From Elusimicrobium simillimum (GTDB taxonomy: Bacteria > Elusimicrobiota > Elusimicrobia > Elusimicrobiales > Elusimicrobiaceae), in NCBI RefSeq assembly GCF_049639735.1, contig NZ_JBEVVA010000003.1, positions 310,001 to 374,000 on the forward strand: 64,000 nt of DNA, given 5' to 3'. A program made the position numbers and the translations under genes. Within the stretch, counting starts at the first letter, position 1, and the number at the start of each line of letters is the position of its first letter. Below are positions 1 to 6,687 of the stretch, piece by piece. A model generated the notes under the pieces. That model was not told the DNA's origin. It was given only the letters and a program-made list of their open reading frames with translations, and ran no database searches.

Positions 1-480
1 GCTTTTATAAAAGGCGCTAGCGCCAACGGGCACCAAACAACAAGATTTGACGCGGGTGTTAAAAAACTTGCCGCCTGCGCGGCGTGCGACAATTGCTGGG
101 GCAACGGTTTACCGTGCATGTTTAGAGATAAATTTGCCGAGCTGGAACCTTTGCTTGAGACGGCGGATGTGCTGGTAATAGCGTCACCTTTATATTGGTT
201 TACGGTATCGGCGCAAATTAAAGCGGCTATAGACAGAATGTATTGCTACTCTCACCCAAACGCGAAACGTAAATTAAAGATTTCCGAAAGCGTATTTATT
301 TGCTGCGGCGCGGGTGAGGAAGACAGTTTTGACGCCGTAATTTCTTCCTACAAACTTACTGCCGATTATATGAACTGGAAAAACGCCGGCATAATTATAG
401 CGCCCGGTATTGTTAAAAAAGGCGATGTGGCAAAAACAAATCTTCTTGACCGCGCCCAAAAGCTAGGCATGTCTTTGTAA
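1..480 (+). CDS. flavodoxin-fold NAD(P)H/FMN reductase (5' truncated)
   Basis: Reading frame 1 is open from the first base, so the gene starts outside the window; the ATG at 118 is internal. The visible 159 residues match the C-terminal part of the flavodoxin-2/NADPH-dependent FMN reductase family: a Cys-rich stretch (AACDNCWGNGLPC) followed by ADVLVIASPLYWFTVSAQIK, the usual segment around the FMN-binding ASPLYW loop. Such proteins are soluble and reduce quinones, flavins or nitro compounds with NAD(P)H; the substrate cannot be told here. The stop codon overlaps the next ATG by one base (TAATG), so the two genes are probably co-translated. The four clustered Cys could bind iron or act in redox, which is inference. 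Confidence 0.8.
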   Translation, partial: AFIKGASANGHQTTRFDAGVKKLAACAACDNCWGNGLPCMFRDKFAELEPLLETADVLVIASPLYWFTVSAQIKAAIDRMYCYSHPNAKRKLKISESVFICCGAGEEDSFDAVISSYKLTADYMNWKNAGIIIAPGIVKKGDVAKTNLLDRAQKLGMSL

Positions 481-953
481 TGGACAGCAAGTATAAAATA
501 AAAGAACTTCCACTTGAAGACCTTAACCGTGCGTTAACGTTGGTGTGGGTTGTTTTTAGCGAGTTTCAGGCGCCCGGGTACAGTGAAGAGGGTGTGAATC
601 ATTTTAAAAACATTGTTCTTAAAGAAGAAAAGGTGCGTGAATATATTTTAGCCTGCGCACTTACAATGTTTGCGTGTTATGACGGGGAAAATATTATCGG
701 CGTGGCCGCTGTAAGAGTGCCGGCGCATATAATGTTTTTATTTGTTGATAAAGAACACCACAGGCGCGGTGTGGCAAGAGGACTATTTGAAGCGATTTTA
801 GCGGCTTATAAAAATAAGACTGATGAGATAACAGTAAATTCTTCCCCCTACGCACTAGAAGCGTACCACAAACTGGGTTTTGTCGATACCGAGCCCGAAC
901 AAGAAGACGACGGTATAAAATATACCCCTATGAAATATACAATAAAAAACTAA
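480..953 (+). CDS. GNAT family N-acetyltransferase
   Basis: The 157-residue protein has the GNAT fold signature. Residues around 80-110 read IMFLFVDKEHHRRGVARGLF, where the strand followed by RRGVARGL is motif A, the acetyl-CoA pyrophosphate-binding loop (Q/RxxGxG/A). The C-terminal YALEAYHKLGFV is the usual motif B region. It should transfer an acetyl group from acetyl-CoA to an unknown amine in the cytoplasm. It starts on the A of the upstream stop codon, indicating an operon with the flavodoxin-like reductase, and its own stop codon lies inside the left arm of a strong terminator. The acceptor substrate cannot be predicted. Confidence 0.85.
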   Translation: MDSKYKIKELPLEDLNRALTLVWVVFSEFQAPGYSEEGVNHFKNIVLKEEKVREYILACALTMFACYDGENIIGVAAVRVPAHIMFLFVDKEHHRRGVARGLFEAILAAYKNKTDEITVNSSPYALEAYHKLGFVDTEPEQEDDGIKYTPMKYTIKN

Positions 954-979
954 CCCCGGGAGCGCCGGGGTTAGTTTTT
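950..979 (+). terminator. Rho-independent terminator after the acetyltransferase gene
   Basis: A 10-bp perfect stem (CTAACCCCGG at 950-959 with CCGGGGTTAG at 965-974) closes a 5-nt loop and is followed by TTTTT. The stop codon of the upstream gene (951-953) is part of the stem. Confidence 0.92.
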
Positions 980-1006
980 ATTTATATATTTATATTATTA
1001 TAAATA

Positions 1007-1127
1007 AAGTCATCCTGAATTTTTGCGCCAACGCAAAAATGTGAGGATCTACCTTATAAAACAACTGTAGTTTTTAAGCGGTAGATGTCTACGTCGGCGC
1101 GTTGTCGCGCCTTCTCAACATGACTTG
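1007..1127. repeat. interspersed palindromic repeat, family R1 (copy a)
   Basis: The gap between the convergent acetyltransferase and peptide-binding protein genes is filled by an element with imperfect terminal inverted repeats (AAGTCATCCTGA at 1007 and TCAACATGACTT ending at 1127). Inside are a TTTTTGCG/CGCAAAAA hairpin and a GGCGCG/CGCGCC hairpin. The right half, reversed, recurs at 56371-56418. No coding capacity is visible. Confidence 0.7.
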
Positions 1128-1129
1128 TT

Positions 1130-2863
1130 TTATTCTTTATATAAAGGGTAAAAATAAATTCCCATAAAAACCGGGTTATCGTAAAAACCTTTTACCCTGC
1201 TGCGATGCGCCCACAGGCCCGAGGGATAAACGGTATAAATTTGCAGCGCCTCGTCGTAGGATTTGCGTTGTATCTGCGAATATAAAGACGATCTTTCTTT
1301 AACGCTGACGCTGGTTACCGCGCGTTCTATAAGCGCGTCAAGCTCCGCATTTTTAAAACCTTGGCTGTAAGCGTAACGCCCGTGGCTGTGCAGGAATGGA
1401 AACACAAAATTGTGCGGGTCCGCGTAGTCGGCAATCCAGCCGCGCGACCACATTGGCATTTGGCGGCCGTCTGTCTTTTCTAAAAATGTTGCCCAGGTTA
1501 CACCGCGCAGTTCTATTTTAAATTTTGGATTAAGCGACTCTACGTTTCTTTTTAAAATTTCACACGCTATTTGGCGCATTTCGCCGCTGGTGTTGTAGGT
1601 TACGGTAAATTTAAAACCTTTTTCCCACACTTTGCCGCCCCAGGCTTTTTTAAAATATTCTTTAGCTTTTTCTTTGTCAAACTCATAATAAGGCGCGTTT
1701 TCGTCATAACCCAAAAGACCTTTAGGTACGGGGCCGTTGGCCAGAGTTCCTTTGCCTTCCATGGTTTCTTTTAAAAAGGCCTGGTAATCAAATGAATAGG
1801 CAAAAGCCTTGCGTAAGTCTTTATCTGTAAAAAAATCCGACGGTATGCCATTGCCGTCCAGCTTGCCGGAACCCACGTCTGGGTTGGCGGTTGTGTTAAT
1901 GTCCAGGGTAAAAAATACTACGGGGTCAGTTTTTAATCTGGGCAGGTTGTCGGCAATTACTATTTCGTCACGGCCGGCAAATTGCGCGTCAAACTTTGTG
2001 GAAATTTCGGCCAGGTCAATATCGCCGCTTTCAAGCATCAGGCGCATGGTGGAAGGTTCGTCCACCGTCATAAGTAAAATATTTTTTATTTTTGCGGCGC
2101 CAAGAAAATAGTTTTCGTTCGCGGTAAGCGTAAGGCGTTTAGCGGGAATGTCCCAGCGCAGCAGTTTAAACGGGCCGGTGCCGTTCATATGGTCAAACAG
2201 GTAGGAGGAGTCACGGTCCGTATTATTAAATTTTTTCCATGTAGAAATGCCGCCGTCCCACTGGCCGTTATCAGCGCACCATTTTTGGCTGACAACATAT
2301 GACCAGCGCGCCATAATTGACAGAAACGGTGAGAACGGGCGTTTAAGTTTGATTACAACATTGTCGCCAATAACTTTAACTGCTTCTTGAATTTCTTTAT
2401 CTGTAATTGTGTAGGTGCCGTTTGGCCCTCTGGTAGAGGAAACACCCAAAATAGGTTCCAGCAGTAAGTTAGACGGGCCGCCCGCGCGGTCAGACAGCAT
2501 AAAGCGCAGCATGGAATATTTTACGTCCTCAGCGGTAAGTTCTGTGCCGTCGTGAAACTTAACGCCTTTTCTTATGGGGAAAGTATATGTAAGGCCGTCG
2601 TTAGATATTAAACCGTTTTCAACAGACGGTACTTTGGTTGATATAAGCGGTTCAAATTCTGTAATAGAACTGCCTTTAAATTTGATAACCGTGTCATACA
2701 CGTTCATTATCAAACCTTGTGTTACAGCGTCGTAGGAATATATAGGGTCAAGCGACTGCATTTCGCCTTTGTGCGCGAAAATAATAGTTTCTTTATTATC
2801 CTGCGAGCCGTTGCCGCAGGCAAAAATAAAAAGTGTTAAAGCAATAAGCAAAAATTTTTTCAT
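1130..2863 (-). CDS. ABC transporter peptide-binding lipoprotein (SBP family 5)
   Basis: This 577-residue protein is an extracellular solute-binding protein of family 5 (OppA/DppA-like), which captures peptides or similar ligands for an ABC importer. The N-terminus is a lipoprotein signal with lipobox Cys16 (FIFAC), so it should be membrane-anchored and face the periplasm. Family hallmarks are AHKGEMQSLDPIYSYD near the start, FPIRKGVKFHDGTELTAEDV around residues 95-115, and NGTGPFKLLRWD near 230. A Shine-Dalgarno-like AGGAAA precedes the ATG. It lies 13 bp downstream of the C39-like peptidase gene, so the two are probably one transcript. No permease or ATPase genes are in view, so ligand and partners are unknown; peptide is the family default. 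Confidence 0.88.
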   Translation of the reverse strand: MKKFLLIALTLFIFACGNGSQDNKETIIFAHKGEMQSLDPIYSYDAVTQGLIMNVYDTVIKFKGSSITEFEPLISTKVPSVENGLISNDGLTYTFPIRKGVKFHDGTELTAEDVKYSMLRFMLSDRAGGPSNLLLEPILGVSSTRGPNGTYTITDKEIQEAVKVIGDNVVIKLKRPFSPFLSIMARWSYVVSQKWCADNGQWDGGISTWKKFNNTDRDSSYLFDHMNGTGPFKLLRWDIPAKRLTLTANENYFLGAAKIKNILLMTVDEPSTMRLMLESGDIDLAEISTKFDAQFAGRDEIVIADNLPRLKTDPVVFFTLDINTTANPDVGSGKLDGNGIPSDFFTDKDLRKAFAYSFDYQAFLKETMEGKGTLANGPVPKGLLGYDENAPYYEFDKEKAKEYFKKAWGGKVWEKGFKFTVTYNTSGEMRQIACEILKRNVESLNPKFKIELRGVTWATFLEKTDGRQMPMWSRGWIADYADPHNFVFPFLHSHGRYAYSQGFKNAELDALIERAVTSVSVKERSSLYSQIQRKSYDEALQIYTVYPSGLWAHRSRVKGFYDNPVFMGIYFYPLYKE

Positions 2864-2876
2864 AAGAATTTTCCTA

Positions 2877-3845
2877 TTAATATAAATTTGGTTTTACTAT
2901 TATGTAAGACAACCCCATTTTATTGCCCAGCCATACTTTGGCAAACTGTTCTTTGTCGTAAATTCTTTCTACGGTGTCATCGGTGGGGGCGGCGGGATCG
3001 TTAACGATAATATTGCCTTTATCGTCAAAACCTTTTATAAGTACCAGGTGGCCTTTGGTAGATTTTTTTGGCGCGTTATCCAGCTCGCCCTCGGTAAATG
3101 TAATTGACGCTATTATAGGCGTGCCGCAAGATACAATATTGTACGCTTGTTCTAACGTGTTTATTCTTGTTACGTAAGAATCCAGCCCTAGGTTGCCGGC
3201 GTAAATTGTATTAAAAAGCCAGTTGCCGTAAATATCGTTTTGTTTGTCATATACCGCGTCAACTACGTCAAACAGACTGTCTTTAAACGCATAATATTTT
3301 AGAAGCATGGTAACGCACGTTGGGCTGCAAATCCTTTCTTTAATATCTCTTCCGTTTGTTATTTGGCTTATGGGTGGGACATTTAGTTTAACCGCTTTAA
3401 TATCGCCTTTTACGGCCTCGTTAAGGTTAAACTCTGCGTCGTTTTTTATTATGGTATTTGTTAAGCCCAACAGCATTGCTTTGCCGGTAATTGTTATGCG
3501 GTATTGCACGGCTGTAGCGTATGAGGCGCAGGTAAAGTTATCTATGTTCAGTTTGCCTATATTTGACTCCTGCGGGTCGAAAGAAGTGTTATGTTTATGT
3601 TCAATTTTTATTATGTTTAGCCAAGGAGTTTCCTGCGTATCTTTAAATATTTTGGCTTCAAGTAATACTGATGAGTTTTGCGGTACAAACACGCAGGGTG
3701 AAAGTATTAAGTTTGAAAAATTGAAAGGGGTTTCGATAACTTTTGAGATTGTTATGGTGGAGGTTTCTGTTTTTATTGTTTCCAGCGTGTTATTTTTGGT
3801 GTGGGCAAAGCTTAGGGAGTTGCGGTAAAGAGGGGTGTGGGGCAT
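2877..3845 (-). CDS. C39-like (papain-fold) cysteine peptidase domain protein
   Basis: The C-terminal half matches the peptidase C39-like family. The catalytic Cys is probably Cys173 in CSPTCVTMLLKYY (normally CGPTSLAM), followed by His266 in KGHLVLIKGF and Asp283 in NIIVNDPAA. The N-terminal 150 residues look beta-rich and unlike any family I recognise. No signal peptide or membrane segment is seen, although the downstream partner gene encodes an exported lipoprotein, so it may act on cytoplasmic peptides or leave by another route. A strong GGGAGG Shine-Dalgarno precedes the ATG. Pairing with a peptide-binding protein suggests peptide processing and uptake, which is inference. The triad assignment is by motif only. 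Confidence 0.72.
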   Translation of the reverse strand: MPHTPLYRNSLSFAHTKNNTLETIKTETSTITISKVIETPFNFSNLILSPCVFVPQNSSVLLEAKIFKDTQETPWLNIIKIEHKHNTSFDPQESNIGKLNIDNFTCASYATAVQYRITITGKAMLLGLTNTIIKNDAEFNLNEAVKGDIKAVKLNVPPISQITNGRDIKERICSPTCVTMLLKYYAFKDSLFDVVDAVYDKQNDIYGNWLFNTIYAGNLGLDSYVTRINTLEQAYNIVSCGTPIIASITFTEGELDNAPKKSTKGHLVLIKGFDDKGNIIVNDPAAPTDDTVERIYDKEQFAKVWLGNKMGLSYIIVKPNLY

Positions 3846-3878
3846 AAATTTTTCCTCCCTAAAATATGGTTCATAGTT

Positions 3879-3923
3879 TCGCGCTTTGAGCGCGAATTAC
3901 TTTTTTTATCGTAAAAAAGTAAT
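3879..3923. repeat. two stacked intergenic hairpins
   Basis: Upstream of the minus-strand C39-like gene are a 7-bp hairpin (TCGCGCT, loop TTG, AGCGCGA, 3879-3895) and directly next to it an AT-rich stem (ATTACTTTTTT with AAAAAAGTAAT, 3896-3923). They may belong to the leader of the peptidase transcript or be repeat debris. I see no gene here; the minus-strand frame across 3871-4110 resembles no protein family. Confidence 0.5.
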
Positions 3924-3956
3924 CAAAAACCTCGCCCCGCCATGGTCGAGCAAGGT

Positions 3957-4054
3957 GTTTTAAGGGTTTTTGAATAACTCGTAAAAAATTTGTTGTAGTA
4001 CGGCAACCTATAAATTTTTTACTCAAACAGAATTCAAAAAATACCCTTAAAAAC
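3957..4054. repeat. approximately 100-nt long hairpin, intergenic
   Basis: Arms GTTTTAAGGGTTTTTGAAT (3957-3975) and its near-complement at 4032-4054 (two extra bases) enclose a second stem, GTAAAAAATTT (3981-3991) with AAATTTTTTAC (4012-4022), and a terminal GTTG/CAAC helix (3992-3995 with 4004-4007). The whole folds into one long rod. It resembles in style, but not in apical sequence, the long hairpins at 33762, 48255 and 62670. Confidence 0.55.
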
Positions 4055-4208
4055 TTTATATATTGCCTCTCCTTGACTGCGGGGCAGAAGCAAAAACGGC
4101 ATAACAGCACTTATTGTTACACAAGCTTGGGAGCCTTATATATTAAATGCCGTTCCCTCAGCGACGTAGGAGCGTGAGGGTCTCAAGCCAAAACTAAAAT
4201 TATTTATC

Positions 4209-4337
4209 AAATAAAAATCGGGGCACCCAGACTTGAACTGGGACGAGAAAAACTTTCGTCCTCTACCTATTGATACGCTCGGCAAGTTTGCCTCGCTTTT
4301 TGAGGTTCCCAAGTCGAACATAACACTTGTGTCCCAA
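4209..4337. repeat. tRNA-Pro-derived tandem unit 1 (146-bp period)
   Basis: This 129-bp segment is identical to 4355-4483. Its first 35 bp equal the 3' end of the neighbouring tRNA-Pro gene plus flank (4501-4535): full T-arm, 3' acceptor strand and discriminator, read on the minus strand. Beyond that the sequence is unrelated to the tRNA and holds several hairpins (GGACGA/TCGTCC, GGCAA/TTGCC, CCTC/GAGG). The far end GTGTCCCAA can pair with the acceptor strand with one mismatch and one wobble. No usable anticodon arm is present, so it is not a normal tRNA. Confidence 0.85.
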
Positions 4338-4354
4338 ACTAAAGCTAATTTTCA

Positions 4355-4483
4355 AAATAAAAATCGGGGCACCCAGACTTGAACTGGGACGAGAAAAACT
4401 TTCGTCCTCTACCTATTGATACGCTCGGCAAGTTTGCCTCGCTTTTTGAGGTTCCCAAGTCGAACATAACACTTGTGTCCCAA
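4355..4483. repeat. tRNA-Pro-derived tandem unit 2 (146-bp period)
   Basis: A perfect copy of the 4209-4337 segment, shifted by exactly 146 bp; the next 146-bp step lands on the true tRNA-Pro gene. Only the short spacers between units (17 bp each) differ. Perfect identity suggests either recent duplication or homogenisation. It lies downstream of the tRNA-Pro 3' end, the classical side for displaced attachment-site copies. Confidence 0.85.
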
Positions 4484-4509
4484 CGTAAAACTATTTCTCA
4501 AAATAAAAA

Positions 4510-4583
4510 TCGGGGCACCCAGACTTGAACTGGGAACCTCTCGCTCCCAAAGCGAGCGCTCTAGCCAATTGAGCCATGCCCCG
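4510..4583 (-). tRNA. tRNA-Pro (anticodon UGG)
   Basis: The minus strand folds into a 74-nt cloverleaf: acceptor CGGGGCA/TGCCCCG, D-arm GCTCAATTGGCTAGAGC, anticodon stem CTCGC/GCGAG with loop TTTGGGA giving UGG, T-arm CCCAG/CTGGG with loop TTCAAGT, and discriminator A. CCA is not encoded, so a tRNA nucleotidyltransferase must add it. Its 3' 35 bp are repeated twice downstream. Confidence 0.95.
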
Positions 4584-4627
4584 TATTATACAGCAACTGC
4601 TTTTGCCCTACATTTTGATTATATTAA

Positions 4628-4659
4628 ATAAATTGCCGCTTAAAAAAGCGGCAATTTAT
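4628..4659 (-). terminator. hairpin between the two tRNA genes, likely terminator of the CAU tRNA
   Basis: A 13-bp perfect stem (ATAAATTGCCGCT at 4628-4640 with AGCGGCAATTTAT at 4647-4659) lies just 3' of the minus-strand CAU tRNA gene. The flanks are AT-rich but there is no long U-tract. Confidence 0.6.
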
Positions 4660-4663
4660 ATAC

Positions 4664-4737
4664 TGCGCCCGGCAGGACTTGAACCTGCGACCCGCCGATT
4701 ATGAGTCGGCTGCTCTAACCAACTGAGCTACAGGCGC
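4664..4737 (-). tRNA. tRNA with CAU anticodon (tRNA-Ile2 or elongator tRNA-Met)
   Basis: The minus strand folds into a 74-nt tRNA: acceptor GCGCCTG/CGGGCGC with one G-U pair, D-arm GCTCAGTTGGTTAGAGC, anticodon stem GCCGA/TCGGC with loop CTCATAA (CAU), T-arm GCAGG/CCTGC, and discriminator A. The anticodon arm and T-arm resemble E. coli ileX (GACTCATAATC followed by GGTCGC), which favours the TilS-modified isoleucine tRNA. Elongator methionine cannot be excluded from sequence alone. It lacks initiator features such as a C1-A72 mismatch. CCA is not encoded. Confidence 0.93.
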
Positions 4738-4841
4738 TAAAATTTAACTGTAAAACTATTATAACAAATTTTCTTTTAAATAAAAAGATGGAAATTAGAC
4801 GCTTTTTATAGCCTCCCCCCATTTTACACGGGGGTGCCATA

Positions 4842-4884
4842 TTGTGCAAGATTTGATATTATATATTTTACAGGCATGTGCCTG
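4842..4884 (+). promoter_or_regulatory. candidate promoter and palindrome upstream of the nucleoside permease gene
   Basis: TTGTGC (4842-4847) and TATTTT (4864-4869) are spaced 16 bp, as in a weak sigma-70 promoter. Immediately downstream is a perfect 14-bp palindrome, CAGGCATGTGCCTG (4871-4884), which could be an operator or a short leader hairpin. A separate CCCCC/GGGGG hairpin lies just upstream (4814-4835). The rest of 4738-4926 shows no gene. Confidence 0.35.
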
Positions 4885-4926
4885 CGCGTTAAAATTAACA
4901 ATAAACTAGACAAGAGGCGGTTATAT

Positions 4927-6165
4927 ATGAGCATAAAGATGCGTCTTACGGTAATGAACTTCCTGCAGTTTTTTATATGGGGTTCTTGGCTTATTACAAT
5001 AGCAAACTATTGGTTTGGAACAAAAGGCTGGTCAGGTGCGCAGTTTGGATTGGTGTTTTCAACAATGGGTATTTCATCGCTTTTTATGCCCGCCCTTATG
5101 GGTATGCTGGCCGACAGAAAAGTAAACGCGGAACGTTTATACGGTATACTGCACATACTTGGCGGCGCGACTCTTACCTGTATGCCTATGGTGACTGACC
5201 CTACAATATTTTTCTGGGGTATACTTTTAGCAATGTTCTTTTATATGCCTACGCTCGCTCTTTCCAACTCTATCGCATACACAGTGCTTAAAAAAGAAGG
5301 GCTTGATATTGTTAAGGCCTTCCCGCCGATACGCGTATTTGGCACAATAGGTTTTATCGCCGCTATGTGGATTGTTAACTTATCAGGCAACAAGGCATCC
5401 CCAAACCAGTTTTATATAGCCGCAACGGCCGCTTTTATACTTGGCGCATACGCTTTTACCTTGCCCGCTTGCCCGCCAACAAACGACGGTAATAAAAAAA
5501 CAATTGCTCAGGCTCTTGGTTTGGACGCTTTTGCCTTACTTAAAAACAGGCAGCTGGCATTATTCTTATTGTTCTCCGTTTTCTTAGGCGCGGCGCTGCA
5601 GCTTACCAATATGTACGGCGACGTGTTTTTAGACGATTTCAGCAAAATACCCGCCTACGCCAACTCTTACGTGGTAAGATTCTCCACAATCATAATGTCT
5701 ATTTCGCAAATATCGGAAACTGTGTTTATTTTAACCATACCGTTCTTCTTAAAACGTTTTGGTATTAAAAAGGTTATGCTTATCAGCATGATAGCGTGGG
5801 TGCTGCGCTTTGGCCTGTTTGCCTACGCCGACCCTGTTGGCAGATTTTGGATGATCATAATGTCCTGCATCATTTACGGTATGGCTTTTGACTTCTTTAA
5901 TATCTCAGGTTCTTTATATATGGACAACGCGGTCGAGCCTAAAATGCGCTCCAGCGCGCAAGGGCTTTTTATGATGGCCACCAACGGCCTGGGCGCGGTA
6001 GCGGGCAGCTTTATCAGCGGTATAGTGATAGACGCTTTCTTCACGCACGGCAATATGAAGGACTGGCACGGCATATGGCTTAGCTTTGCAATATACGCCT
6101 TAGTAATAGCGGTGCTGTTTATGGTGTTTTTTAGGGAGCCGGCCGCAAAAAAATCAGCAGCATAA
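4927..6165 (+). CDS. MFS nucleoside permease (NupG/XapB-like)
   Basis: The 412-residue protein starts MSIKMRLTVMNFLQFFIWGS, the typical N-terminus of nucleoside:H+ symporters of the major facilitator superfamily, which import nucleosides through the inner membrane. About twelve hydrophobic segments can be traced, with the loop ADRKVNAERL after helix 2 and family segments such as KAFPPIRVFGTIGF. I chose the ATG at 4927 because AGAGGCGG sits just upstream and homology begins there; an in-frame ATG at 4834 would add 31 unrelated residues. The gene is first in a rightward run with yajQ and pheST. Nucleoside uptake would feed DeoC, encoded at 18.9 kb. Confidence 0.88.
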   Translation: MSIKMRLTVMNFLQFFIWGSWLITIANYWFGTKGWSGAQFGLVFSTMGISSLFMPALMGMLADRKVNAERLYGILHILGGATLTCMPMVTDPTIFFWGILLAMFFYMPTLALSNSIAYTVLKKEGLDIVKAFPPIRVFGTIGFIAAMWIVNLSGNKASPNQFYIAATAAFILGAYAFTLPACPPTNDGNKKTIAQALGLDAFALLKNRQLALFLLFSVFLGAALQLTNMYGDVFLDDFSKIPAYANSYVVRFSTIIMSISQISETVFILTIPFFLKRFGIKKVMLISMIAWVLRFGLFAYADPVGRFWMIIMSCIIYGMAFDFFNISGSLYMDNAVEPKMRSSAQGLFMMATNGLGAVAGSFISGIVIDAFFTHGNMKDWHGIWLSFAIYALVIAVLFMVFFREPAAKKSAA

Positions 6166-6186
6166 ATATAATTTAGGAGATTTAAT

Positions 6187-6681
6187 ATGGCAGATTACAG
6201 CTTTGACGTAGTTTCAAAAATAGAAAACAGCCTTATTGAGGAATCAATAGCCGTTGCTTTAAAAGAAATTGTAAACAGGTACGATTTTAAAGACTCAAAT
6301 TCCACCATGGAATACAACGCTAAGGATAATGAAATAAAGCTTTCCTCGGCCGATGACTTCAAGGTAAAATCGCTTTACGACATTTTGCTTACCCGCATGT
6401 CAAAACGCGGCATAGGCCTTAAAAATTTTAAGCCCGGCACTGTGGAAAGCGCCCTTGGCGGCACCGCCAAAATGTCTGTTAAAGTACAGCAGGGTATACC
6501 ATCAGACAAAGCAAAAGAACTTGTTAAAACAATAAAAGACGCTAAAATGAAAGTAAACGCCTCTATACAGGGCGACCAGCTTAGAATAACGTCTAAGTCT
6601 AAAGACGACTTGCAGGCAACAATGGCCCTGCTTAAAGCAAACGACGCGGGTTTAGACTTGCAATTCACAAATTACAGATAG
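6187..6681 (+). CDS. yajQ: YajQ family nucleotide-binding protein
   Basis: The 164-residue protein is a full-length YajQ (UPF0234). It begins MADYSFDVVSKIE, continues with ALKEIVNRYDFKDS, and ends with a second ferredoxin-like domain (VKTIKDAKMKVNASIQGDQL, then LQFTNYR), the usual family ends. Members are small cytoplasmic proteins; some bind cyclic di-GMP, others nucleic acid or nucleotides, and the role here is unproven. A GGAGA Shine-Dalgarno precedes the ATG. It follows the permease by 21 bp and precedes pheS by 6 bp, so it is probably cotranscribed with the phenylalanyl-tRNA synthetase genes. Confidence 0.95.
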   Translation: MADYSFDVVSKIENSLIEESIAVALKEIVNRYDFKDSNSTMEYNAKDNEIKLSSADDFKVKSLYDILLTRMSKRGIGLKNFKPGTVESALGGTAKMSVKVQQGIPSDKAKELVKTIKDAKMKVNASIQGDQLRITSKSKDDLQATMALLKANDAGLDLQFTNYR

Positions 6682-6687
6682 GACTAT

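Noticed and set aside
3871..4110. Minus-strand open frame of 79 codons
   Set aside because: It runs across hairpins, has unusual composition and no ribosome site or family resemblance; I treat the area as non-coding.
4136..4321. Minus-strand open frame of 61 codons over the tRNA-Pro-derived unit
   Set aside because: It is made of tRNA fragment and hairpin sequence; the identical second unit does not keep an equivalent full frame.
4209..4535. CRISPR-like repeat array
   Set aside because: Only two long identical units plus the tRNA end, spacers are 17 bp, and the repeats are explained by the adjacent tRNA gene; no cas genes are present.
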